DNA from: Candidatus Kuenenia stuttgartensis
GTDB taxonomy: Bacteria; Planctomycetota; UBA1135; UBA2386
NCBI GenBank assembly: GCA_945861365.1
Contig: CAMAUH010000307.1
Location: 1-5,532, forward strand
DNA length: 5,532 bases
Direction: 5' to 3'
Below, piece after piece: positions 1 through 5,532 of this stretch. Below the pieces are notes generated by a model. It searched no databases and had not been told where the DNA came from. It saw only the letters and a program-made list of their open reading frames with translations. Made by a program: the position numbers and the translations under genes. Numbering within the stretch: position 1 is the first letter of the stretch; every line of letters starts with the position of its first letter.

Positions 1-1
1 G

Positions 2-1030
2 GTCGAGCCGGCGCAGGCCGCCCGGCGCACGTCGCTGCATGCGGCCGGCGTCAAGGCGCCGCTGCTGCTGATGCCGGTGCGCCTGCTGGGGCGAACCGAC
101 CCGAACGTCACCGAGGTGCTCGGGCTGTTGCTCGAGCAGCGCGGCATGCCCGACCTGCAGGTCGCGACGACCGCGTTCGAGGCCAAGGACACCGCTTGGG
201 ACGCCGTGCCGGCGGCGTTGGCGGCGCACCTGCGCACGCGCGGCGGTGCTGCGGAGCAAGCGGCGCCGCGCCATGCGCTGTATGCCGAGTTCCTCGGCGA
301 TCCGAAGCGGGGGCCGACCGAGGTCCGCTTCGTCGTCGTCGACGCGCAGGGCGAGCTCGTGCTGGCCGATCGCCAGAAGCCGGCCGACGCCGCGTTCCGC
401 CGCACGGCGGGCCGCGATCCGGATCCGCTGGGTTGTTCGCAGCTGGTGGTCGAGCGCTTGTTCGAACTCGCCGATTGGCAGCCGGTGGCCGGCGGCGTGC
501 CGAACGGGCCGTTCGCGGCGCGCTGGCAGCGCAAGTCCGGGATGCCCGACGCGACGGAACGCGCCGCGATGCAGCAGCGGCTCACGGCGTTGCGCGCGAA
601 GCTGGCGGAAGCCAGTTTCGCCGTGTTCGCGCCAGTGTGGCCAGAGGGCAAGGAGGTCGATGCGGCGCGGTTCGCGCAGACCGTGCAGGTTGAGCTCGGT
701 GGCAAGGCGGTGGCGCCGATCGCCGGCGCGGCGCTCACCGTGCCGCCGGGCAGCAACCAGCAGAAGCGGTTGTTCGACCTCGCCGCGGCCGCGAAGGCGG
801 CGCTCGGCAAGCAGGCGATCACGGCCGACTACGCGATCGCTGCGGAGCTGGGGTTCAGCAAGGACGGCAAGCACGGGCTCGCCAACGTCGTCGTGCTGAC
901 CAAGGCCGGGGAACTGGTGCTGGCCGACTTCCTGAACGACCAGCACGAACTGTTCGCGCGACGTTCGCCGAAGAACCTGGTCGATGGGGAGCAGCTGGTG
1001 GCAGCAAAGCTGCGGCAGTCATTGCGCTGA
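2..1030 (+). CDS. Hypothetical protein with internal duplication, 5' end missing
   Basis: I do not recognise this family and assign no function. The first in-frame ATG is at 71, giving 319 residues. The frame is open back to base 2, and those 23 extra codons nearly all end in G or C, as in the rest of the gene, so the true start is probably before the window. Any signal peptide would lie outside it. The visible part looks soluble, alanine-rich and free of obvious membrane helices; only one cysteine is present (residue 122 from the ATG at 71). Two halves resemble each other: VVVDAQGELVLAD at residues 88-100 and VVVLTKAGELVLAD at 273-286. Each is preceded by a YA-containing helix-like stretch about 17-19 residues earlier, and followed by an FRR or FARR element and a QLV-x3-L helix. 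This suggests a repeated alpha/beta module. The gene ends 3 bases from the stop of the convergent TetR gene. Coding status is well supported. Confidence 0.85.
   Translation, partial: VEPAQAARRTSLHAAGVKAPLLLMPVRLLGRTDPNVTEVLGLLLEQRGMPDLQVATTAFEAKDTAWDAVPAALAAHLRTRGGAAEQAAPRHALYAEFLGDPKRGPTEVRFVVVDAQGELVLADRQKPADAAFRRTAGRDPDPLGCSQLVVERLFELADWQPVAGGVPNGPFAARWQRKSGMPDATERAAMQQRLTALRAKLAEASFAVFAPVWPEGKEVDAARFAQTVQVELGGKAVAPIAGAALTVPPGSNQQKRLFDLAAAAKAALGKQAITADYAIAAELGFSKDGKHGLANVVVLTKAGELVLADFLNDQHELFARRSPKNLVDGEQLVAAKLRQSLR
278..469 (+). repeat. Internal protein repeat, copy 1 (C-terminal part)
   Basis: This segment encodes residues 70-133 (numbered from the ATG at 71). It contains the strand-turn-strand stretch ending in GELVLAD (residues 94-100), then FRR and a helix with QLVVERL. 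It resembles residues 254-318 of the same protein. The repeat is visible at protein level only: the GELVLAD heptapeptide uses partly different codons in the two copies (bases 350-370 and 908-928), so the duplication is old. The exact boundaries are my estimate. Confidence 0.55.
830..1024 (+). repeat. Internal protein repeat, copy 2 (C-terminal part)
   Basis: This segment encodes residues 254-318, the partner of copy 1. It reads YA, a short variable loop, VVVLTKAGELVLAD, then FARR and a QLVAAKL helix that runs to the end of the protein. The offset between the GELVLAD motifs is 186 residues. The preceding sequences (residues 1-69 and about 182-253) also have a similar strand-helix-helix pattern but low identity, so the full repeat unit may be about 130-150 residues. 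Confidence 0.55.
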
Positions 1031-1033
1031 CGT

Positions 1034-1615
1034 TCAGCCCAGCAGGTGCTTGCCGATCGCGGCGAACAGCTGGTTGCGGGCGCGATCGCCGAGCAGGCCG
1101 AGTTCGCGGCCGAGGTTCGTCGCGGTGCCGAGGCCGATCAGGGCCCATGCCGTCAGGGCGGCGGCCGGCAGCTCGTCCAGCTTGCGGTCGGCACGGTGCT
1201 CGGCGACGGCTGCGGCGATGCGATCGAGCAGGCGCTGGTAGACGGTGCGCAGGGCCGCGCGGATCGCCGGATCGTCGGTTTCGGAGAAGCCGGCGAACAG
1301 GATGCGGTGGAAGCCGAACTCGCCGAGGTGCTCGCTCTCGTGCGCGAGCAGCAGTTCGGCCGTGCTGCTCTTGCCGCGCCGGGCCGCCGCGATGTCGTCC
1401 CAGATGCGCTCGGTGTGTTCGCCGACGAACTCGATCGCGGCGGTGAACATGGCCTGCTTGTCCGGCCACAGCCGGTACAGCGCGACCTCGGTCAGCCCGC
1501 AGCGCTCCGCCAGCACGGCGGTGGTGGTGCGGCGGTAGCCGAGTTCGGCGAACGTGGTCGCGATCGTCAGGATCGCTCCTTCGCGTCGCTCGGCGCTGCG
1601 GTTGGGGCGTGCCAT
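1034..1615 (-). CDS. TetR/AcrR-family transcriptional regulator
   Basis: This is a predicted cytoplasmic DNA-binding repressor with a ligand-sensing C-terminal domain, 193 residues from the ATG at 1615. Residues 15-63 match the TetR N-terminal pattern: AILTIATTFAELGYRRTTT, then the helix-turn-helix LAERCGLTEVALYRLW (35-50) and PDKQAMF at the start of helix 4. The remaining 130 residues are helical and alanine/leucine-rich, as in TetR effector-binding domains, but do not identify the ligand. The length is normal for the family. A TTG at 1624 in the same frame would add three residues; I prefer the ATG because it matches the usual short N-terminus, and neither start has a clear ribosome binding site. 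It lies 58 bases downstream of the kinase gene on the same strand, so co-transcription is plausible. It converges on the hypothetical gene with a 3-base gap. The target operator is unknown. Family call is very secure. Confidence 0.95.
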   Translation of the reverse strand: MARPNRSAERREGAILTIATTFAELGYRRTTTAVLAERCGLTEVALYRLWPDKQAMFTAAIEFVGEHTERIWDDIAAARRGKSSTAELLLAHESEHLGEFGFHRILFAGFSETDDPAIRAALRTVYQRLLDRIAAAVAEHRADRKLDELPAAALTAWALIGLGTATNLGRELGLLGDRARNQLFAAIGKHLLG

Positions 1616-1673
1616 GTGCCGCAATGCTGGCGACGGTGGGGGCAGCGGGCAAGGCAGCGCGCCGGCGGTCGCT
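1616..1673 (-). other. Short kinase-TetR intergenic gap
   Basis: The 58 bases between the kinase stop and the TetR ATG contain no convincing promoter, no Shine-Dalgarno sequence and no hairpin with a T-run. The absence of a visible terminator favours read-through from the kinase gene into the TetR gene. A dedicated TetR promoter inside the end of the kinase gene cannot be excluded. Confidence 0.45.
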
Positions 1674-4517
1674 TCACTTCTTCGCGTCGCGAGCCTTCGC
1701 TTCGGCTGCTTCGGTCGTGCGCAGCAGTTCGGCGAAGTCGGCGCGGTCGTCGACGTGCAGCTGGCCGCCGACCTGGCGCAGCTGGGCGGCCGCCATCGGC
1801 CGCACCTGCTGCAGGCGTTGCAGGGCCCGCACGACGCCTTCGGAGTCGTCGCACATCATCTCCATCTGCGACAGCACCATCAGCAGCTGCGGGAAGCGCC
1901 GCGGGTCGCGCGCCGGGGCGTGGCCCTTCTGCATCGCGAACTCGTAGTGGTCGCGGGAGCGATGCAGCGCCTCGCGCGCCGGCTGCCACTGCTCGCGGTT
2001 GGCGTGGTGCAGCGCGATCTCCTGGGACAGTCCCGCGGCCTGCAGGTGGTAGTGGGGATCCTCCGGGCCGCGGCGCACGACGTCCTCCTGCAGTTCGATG
2101 GCGCGCGACAGTGTCTTGGTGGCCTCGTCCTGGCGGTCGGTGCGGTACTGCAGGCCGCTGAGTTGCCGCAGGCAGCGCGCGAGCTGCGTCGGGTGCTCGA
2201 GGTTGTCGGGCGCCCGTGCCGTGACCTGCTCGGCGACGGTGATCGCGCGCCGCACCGTCTGCTCGGCGCTCGGCAGGTCGCCGGCCATCTGCTGGTCGGT
2301 CGACAGGTCGTACCCCATCTCGGCCAGTTCCTGCTGGTACGGCAGGCGGTCGGGGAACTTCTCGGCCAGGTCCTGCATGGTGGCCACGGCCCGGGCGCGC
2401 AGCGGCACCGCGCCGGCGTAGTCCTTGCGCTCGGCGCGCAGCGCACCGAGCGCCGCATCGACGCGCGCGCCTTCGCGGCGCAGTTCGGGTTCGCCCGGCA
2501 GACGGGCATCGGCGGCTTGCAGGCGCTGCCGCACCATCTCGTAGCGGTCGCGCGCGCCATCGCGGTCGCCGCGGTCGCGCAGCACCGTCGCCAGGTTCAT
2601 CTGCGTGTGCACCCGGTCGGCGATGCGATCGACGGACAGGTCGTCCTGCGGCAGGCTGTCTTCGATGGTGAGGCAGCGCTCCAGGTGCCGCTGCGCCACT
2701 GCGAGCTCGCCGTTGGCGTGCGCCATGCGCCCGAGGTTGTTGTGGCTCGTCGCCAGCGTCAGTCGCAGTTCGGTAGGCATCGACGCGGCTTCGGTGTTCG
2801 CGTGCGCGTCGGCGATGGTCTGCCACAGCGCGGCAGCGGCCGCGGTCTGCCCCTGCTCGACCAGGATCGAGGCCCGCGCCAACTGCACCGCCGTCTGGTC
2901 CGCGGCGTGTTCCTGCGGCGCCTTCGCCATCGCGGCTGCCAGCGCCGCTTCGGCGGCTTCGACGTGGGTCAGTGCGGTCGGCAGGTCGCCGAGCAGGCGG
3001 CGGAAGTCGGCGATGCGCACCATCGCCCGCAGGAACAGGGTCTGCACCGTGTGGTCGTCGCGGTTCTCGCGATACAGCCGCGTCACCAGCGTCGTCGCCT
3101 CGTCGATGCGGCGGCGCCGTTCTTCGTCGAGGCCGGGCGTGCGCGTCAGCACCGCTGCCCGCGAGCCGGCCAGCATGCCCTCGACCGCGGTGATCGCGCT
3201 GCGCAGGTTGCCGCGGGCCTGTTCCTTGGCTTCGGCGAGCTGCGCCTCGGCATGGCCGCGCGTCCAGCGGATCAGGAACGGTGTCGCCATGGCGGCCGTC
3301 AGCAGCAGCGCGCCCGCCGTCGCCAGCGTGGGATGCCGTTGGCTCCAGCGCACGCTGCGCAGCCAGACGCCGATCGGGCGGGCCTGGATCGGCCGATGCT
3401 GCAGGAAGCGCTCGAGGTCGTCGGCGAACGCCTGCGCGCTGGCGAAGCGGCGCGCCGGGTCGCGGTCCATCGCGACGGCGACCAGTGTCTGCACGTCGCG
3501 CGGCACCTCGGGATTGGCGGTCAGCAGCGGGGCGGCGGTGCCGTGCAGGATCTGCTGCCGCAGCCCTTCGGCCGATTCGGCGTGGAACGGCGAACGCAAC
3601 GCCAGCAGTTCGTGCAGCGTCACGCCGAGCGCGTAGACGTCGGTGCGCGCATCGACGGCGCCGTCGAGCAGTTGCTCGGGCGCCATGTAGTGCAGCGTGC
3701 CGAGTTGCGCGCCGCTGCGCGTGATGCGCGCCGCACCCGATGCGGCGGCGAGGCCGAAGTCGAGCAGCAGCACGCGGCCGTCCGGCGTCACCATCGTGTT
3801 GTTCGGCTTCAGGTCGCGGTGCACGACGCCGCGTTCGTGCGCGTGGTGCGCGGCCCGCGCCATGCGCGCGACGACGCGGCAGCAGGCCTGCACCCAGGTG
3901 CCGGCGAAGACCTCGGCGAGCTGGCTCGGCAGCGGCGTCTCGGCGCGCGCGGCGGCGACCACTGCGAGGTCGCGGCCGGCCAGCTGCGCCACCGGCGTGC
4001 CGTGCACGGCAGCGAGCGCATCGCCGAGCGACGCGCCGCGCACGTACTCCATCGCGAAGAAGTCGATGCCCTGGTCGGTGCCGACGCTGTAGATCGGCAC
4101 GATGCCGGCGTCGCCGAGGCGGGCGACCGCCTCGACCTCGCGGCGGAAGCGTTCGCGCGCGCCGGGGAAGAAGCGCTGCTCCGGGCGCACCAGCTTCAAT
4201 GCCACGGTGCGGCCGAGCGTCAGCTGTTCGGCCAGGAACACGACGCCCATGCCGCCGCTGCCGAGCCGCTTCAGCAGCTTGAACTCGCCGAGCTGCTCGG
4301 GGATCTCGGCCGGGGCATCGTCGGTCGGGCCCAGCAGGCCAGCGCGTTCGAGCTTCGCCAGCCGTTCGCGCAGGCGCCCGGCCAGCGCCGGATGCTGCGC
4401 CAGCACGGCCTCGACGGCGGCGTTGCCGCCCTGCTGCCACGCTTCGACGCATTGCGCCATGACCTCGTGTTCGAAGTCGCTGTCGGAAGGTGGTGGGGGT
4501 TGCCGGGGGTCGTCCAT
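1674..4517 (-). CDS. Transmembrane Ser/Thr protein kinase with TPR-like C-terminal region
   Basis: This is a Hanks-type (PknB-like) kinase of 947 residues, predicted to phosphorylate Ser/Thr on unknown cytoplasmic targets. Residues 1-13 are Pro/Asp-rich. Residues 14-63 form a helical element ending AQHPALAGRLRERL..L, a type found ahead of many planctomycete kinases. The kinase domain spans about 78-372: glycine loop GSGGMG (86-91), lysine K108, probable alpha-C glutamate E127, HRDLKPNN (233-240, catalytic D235), DFG (253-255), GTLHYMAPE (273-281) and TDVYALG (292-298). All key residues are present, so it should be active. T266, S268 and T274 in the activation loop could be autophosphorylated. 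HRPIQARP (374-381) precedes one membrane helix at about 397-416. By the positive-inside rule the kinase is cytoplasmic and the C-terminal half exported. That half has a short coiled-coil-like stretch (423-449) and TPR-like helical pairs, clearest at 591-620, 638-666, 734-765 and 782-814. The ATG at 4517 is the first good start and lacks a ribosome binding site. icd is divergent, and TetR follows on the same strand. Confidence 0.95.
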   Translation of the reverse strand: MDDPRQPPPPSDSDFEHEVMAQCVEAWQQGGNAAVEAVLAQHPALAGRLRERLAKLERAGLLGPTDDAPAEIPEQLGEFKLLKRLGSGGMGVVFLAEQLTLGRTVALKLVRPEQRFFPGARERFRREVEAVARLGDAGIVPIYSVGTDQGIDFFAMEYVRGASLGDALAAVHGTPVAQLAGRDLAVVAAARAETPLPSQLAEVFAGTWVQACCRVVARMARAAHHAHERGVVHRDLKPNNTMVTPDGRVLLLDFGLAAASGAARITRSGAQLGTLHYMAPEQLLDGAVDARTDVYALGVTLHELLALRSPFHAESAEGLRQQILHGTAAPLLTANPEVPRDVQTLVAVAMDRDPARRFASAQAFADDLERFLQHRPIQARPIGVWLRSVRWSQRHPTLATAGALLLTAAMATPFLIRWTRGHAEAQLAEAKEQARGNLRSAITAVEGMLAGSRAAVLTRTPGLDEERRRRIDEATTLVTRLYRENRDDHTVQTLFLRAMVRIADFRRLLGDLPTALTHVEAAEAALAAAMAKAPQEHAADQTAVQLARASILVEQGQTAAAAALWQTIADAHANTEAASMPTELRLTLATSHNNLGRMAHANGELAVAQRHLERCLTIEDSLPQDDLSVDRIADRVHTQMNLATVLRDRGDRDGARDRYEMVRQRLQAADARLPGEPELRREGARVDAALGALRAERKDYAGAVPLRARAVATMQDLAEKFPDRLPYQQELAEMGYDLSTDQQMAGDLPSAEQTVRRAITVAEQVTARAPDNLEHPTQLARCLRQLSGLQYRTDRQDEATKTLSRAIELQEDVVRRGPEDPHYHLQAAGLSQEIALHHANREQWQPAREALHRSRDHYEFAMQKGHAPARDPRRFPQLLMVLSQMEMMCDDSEGVVRALQRLQQVRPMAAAQLRQVGGQLHVDDRADFAELLRTTEAAEAKARDAKK

Positions 4518-4541
4518 GCCGGGCCGCGCATCATCGCGGCT

Positions 4542-4569
4542 GTGCGGGCCCGACGCGACAGTGCCGCAC
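4542..4569. repeat. Inverted repeat, possible operator or 5' UTR hairpin
   Basis: GTGCGG at 4542-4547 pairs with CCGCAC at 4564-4569 across a 16-base loop. The left arm overlaps the 8-base palindrome CGGGCCCG at 4545-4552. It lies 25 to 52 bases upstream of the kinase start codon, so it could be a protein-binding site or a hairpin in the kinase leader. In DNA this GC-rich, six-base arms can occur by chance. Confidence 0.25.
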
Positions 4570-4597
4570 CCCGTCTCGCGCCCGAAAATGCAATGCC

Positions 4598-4626
4598 TTG
4601 CCGCGCTGGCCTCCGCTGGCTAGCAC
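4598..4626 (+). promoter_or_regulatory. Weak candidate icd promoter
   Basis: TTGCCG (4598-4603) and TAGCAC (4621-4626) are separated by exactly 17 bases and match the sigma-70 boxes at 4 of 6 and 3 of 6 positions. Transcription from this promoter would begin at about 4633, the A of the icd start codon, giving a leaderless mRNA. That fits the absence of any ribosome binding site. The -10 match is poor, so this is only a candidate. Confidence 0.22.
4604..4620 (+). repeat. 7-base direct repeat with 10-base period upstream of icd
   Basis: CGCTGGC occurs at 4604-4610 and again at 4614-4620, ten bases apart start to start, which is about one helical turn. It ends 12 bases before the icd ATG. This spacing would put both copies on the same face of the DNA, as for some tandem-site regulators. 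It could also be chance in GC-rich sequence. Confidence 0.35.
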
Positions 4627-4632
4627 TTCCGC

Positions 4633-5532
4633 ATGAGCAAGATCAAGGTCAAGAACCCCGTCGTCGAGATGGATGGCGACGAGATGACGCGCATCATCTG
4701 GAAGTTCATCAAAGAGAAACTGATCCTTCCCTACCTCGACATCGACCTGAAGTACTTCGACCTCGGCATCGAGCACCGCGATGCGACGAACGACCAGGTG
4801 ACGATCGATTCGGCCAACGCCACCAAGCAGTACGGCGTCGCCGTCAAGTGCGCGACCATCACGCCCGACGAGGCGCGCGTGCAGGAGTTCAAGCTCAAGG
4901 AGATGTGGAAGTCGCCGAACGGCACGATCCGCAACATCGTCGGCGGGACGATCTTCCGCGAACCGATCATCTGCAAGAACGTGCCGCGCCTGGTGCCGGG
5001 CTGGACCAAGCCGATCGTCATCGGCCGCCACGCCTACGGCGACCAGTACCGCGCGACCGACTTCGTGGTGCCGGGTGCTGGCAAGCTGACGATCACGTTC
5101 GAGGGCAAGGACGGGAAGAAGATCGAGCACAAGGTGTTCGACTTCCCGGCCGGCGGTGTCGCGATGGCGATGTACAACCTCGACGAGCAGATCGTCGGGT
5201 TCGCCCGCAGCTCCTTCAACTACGGGCTCGAGCGCGGCTGGCCGGTGTACCTCAGCACCAAGAACACGATTCTCAAGAAGTACGACGGCCGGTTCAAAGA
5301 CCTGTTCCAGCAGGTGTTCGACCAGGAGTTCGCCGACAAGTTCAAGGCGAAGGGCATCACCTACGAGCACCGCCTGATCGACGACATGGTCGCGTCGGCG
5401 CTGAAGTGGGAAGGCGGCTTCGTGTGGGCCTGCAAGAACTACGACGGCGACGTGCAGTCGGACAGCGTCGCCCAGGGTTTCGGCAGCTTGGGCCTGATGA
5501 CTTCGGTCCTGCTCACGCCCGATGGCCACACG
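4633..5532 (+). CDS. icd: NADP-dependent isocitrate dehydrogenase, eukaryote-like type, 3' end missing
   Basis: Oxidatively decarboxylates isocitrate to 2-oxoglutarate with NADP+ and a divalent metal, in the cytoplasmic TCA cycle. The first 300 codons are present; the family is usually a little over 400 residues, so about a quarter is missing beyond the window. The protein aligns closely with human IDH1 as I know it, and the first 150 or so residues keep the same numbering. Substrate-binding residues are T77, S94 (in KSPNGTIRN), R100, R109, R132 (in GRHAYGDQYRATDF) and Y139. After a two-residue deletion near 158-174, K210 (in YLSTKNTILKKYDGRFKD) and the metal aspartates D250, D273 and D277 (around NYDGDVQSDSVAQG) match the human K212, D252, D275 and D279. 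The start is fixed: an in-frame TAG lies at 4621-4623 and the ATG follows three codons later. No ribosome binding site is visible. It is transcribed divergently from the kinase gene. Identification is near certain. Confidence 0.98.
   Translation, partial: MSKIKVKNPVVEMDGDEMTRIIWKFIKEKLILPYLDIDLKYFDLGIEHRDATNDQVTIDSANATKQYGVAVKCATITPDEARVQEFKLKEMWKSPNGTIRNIVGGTIFREPIICKNVPRLVPGWTKPIVIGRHAYGDQYRATDFVVPGAGKLTITFEGKDGKKIEHKVFDFPAGGVAMAMYNLDEQIVGFARSSFNYGLERGWPVYLSTKNTILKKYDGRFKDLFQQVFDQEFADKFKAKGITYEHRLIDDMVASALKWEGGFVWACKNYDGDVQSDSVAQGFGSLGLMTSVLLTPDGHT

Larger units (their letters stand above)
4518..4632. promoter_or_regulatory. Divergent intergenic region between kinase and icd
   Basis: These 115 bases separate the divergent starts of the kinase (minus) and icd (plus), so the icd start signals and probably the kinase promoter lie here. 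The region is GC-rich apart from an A/T-richer patch around 4584-4597. It has a 6-base inverted repeat on the kinase side and a 7-base direct repeat next to icd, both listed separately. I see no Shine-Dalgarno sequence before either ATG and no tRNA or other RNA gene. The promoter role is inferred from geometry. Confidence 0.6.

Noticed and set aside
1616..1624. TTG at 1624 as the TetR start
   Set aside because: It adds only Met-Arg-His before a normal ATG start, has no better ribosome binding site, and TTG is less common. It remains possible.
1630..1671. Possible terminator hairpin between kinase and TetR (GCGAC/GTCGC arms)
   Set aside because: The arms are only five bases with a loop of about 30, and no T-run follows. 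This does not meet the pattern of an intrinsic terminator.
1046..2161. Plus-strand open frame of 371 codons across the TetR gene and the kinase 3' end
   Set aside because: It runs antisense to a clear TetR protein and to the kinase TPR region, and becomes a low-complexity Arg/Ala/Gly/Pro tail. I treat it as a shadow of the minus-strand genes.
2605..3636. Plus-strand open frame of 343 codons inside the kinase gene
   Set aside because: The Ser/Arg/Ala/Cys-rich product has no motif, and the minus strand encodes the kinase C-lobe, membrane helix and TPR region through this interval.
1567..4452. Minus-strand open frame of 961 codons overlapping almost all of the kinase gene
   Set aside because: Its translation is dominated by Arg, Ala, Gly and Pro with no recognisable motif, which is typical of a shifted frame of a very GC-rich gene. 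The overlapping 947-residue frame has the complete kinase signature.
4531..5529. Minus-strand open frame of about 332 codons antisense to icd
   Set aside because: The plus strand encodes a near-perfect isocitrate dehydrogenase here. The antisense frame is rich in repeated Asp, Val, Leu, His and Arg, as expected from the complement of GC-rich codons, and matches no family I know.

Overview
This is a high-GC bacterial window with dense coding and no sign of mobile DNA, CRISPR arrays or RNA genes. The best lineage guess is Planctomycetota, or a metagenomic relative. That rests on the large Hanks-type kinase, which has a short N-terminal helical element, an extended insert before the catalytic loop, a juxtamembrane HRPIQARP stretch, one membrane helix and a long TPR-like C-terminal half. 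None of the starts has a clear Shine-Dalgarno site, which fits but does not prove this. The lineage call comes from family architecture, not a database search.

Layout, left to right. (1) Bases 2-1030, plus strand: the 3' part of an unrecognised protein whose reading frame is already open at the window edge. It appears to contain an internal duplication. (2) Bases 1034-1615, minus strand: a TetR/AcrR-family regulator, meeting gene 1 tail to tail with only 3 bases between the stop codons. (3) Bases 1674-4517, minus strand: a 947-residue transmembrane Ser/Thr protein kinase with all catalytic residues. It lies 58 bases upstream of the TetR gene on the same strand, so the two may be co-transcribed. 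(4) Bases 4518-4632: a 115-base divergent intergenic region that must hold the icd start signals and probably the kinase promoter. (5) Bases 4633-5532, plus strand: the first 300 codons of an NADP-dependent isocitrate dehydrogenase of the eukaryote-like homodimeric type (IDH1/IDH2-like), cut by the window end.

Functionally, icd is central metabolism (TCA cycle, NADPH supply). The kinase and the TetR protein are signalling and regulatory genes with unknown input and targets. Nothing in the sequence shows that the genes form one pathway. The kinase-TetR pair is the only plausible functional unit, and that is inferred from position alone. I see no clear undescribed system. The points most worth a second look are the duplicated protein, the kinase-TetR arrangement and the compact divergent promoter region with a possibly leaderless icd.
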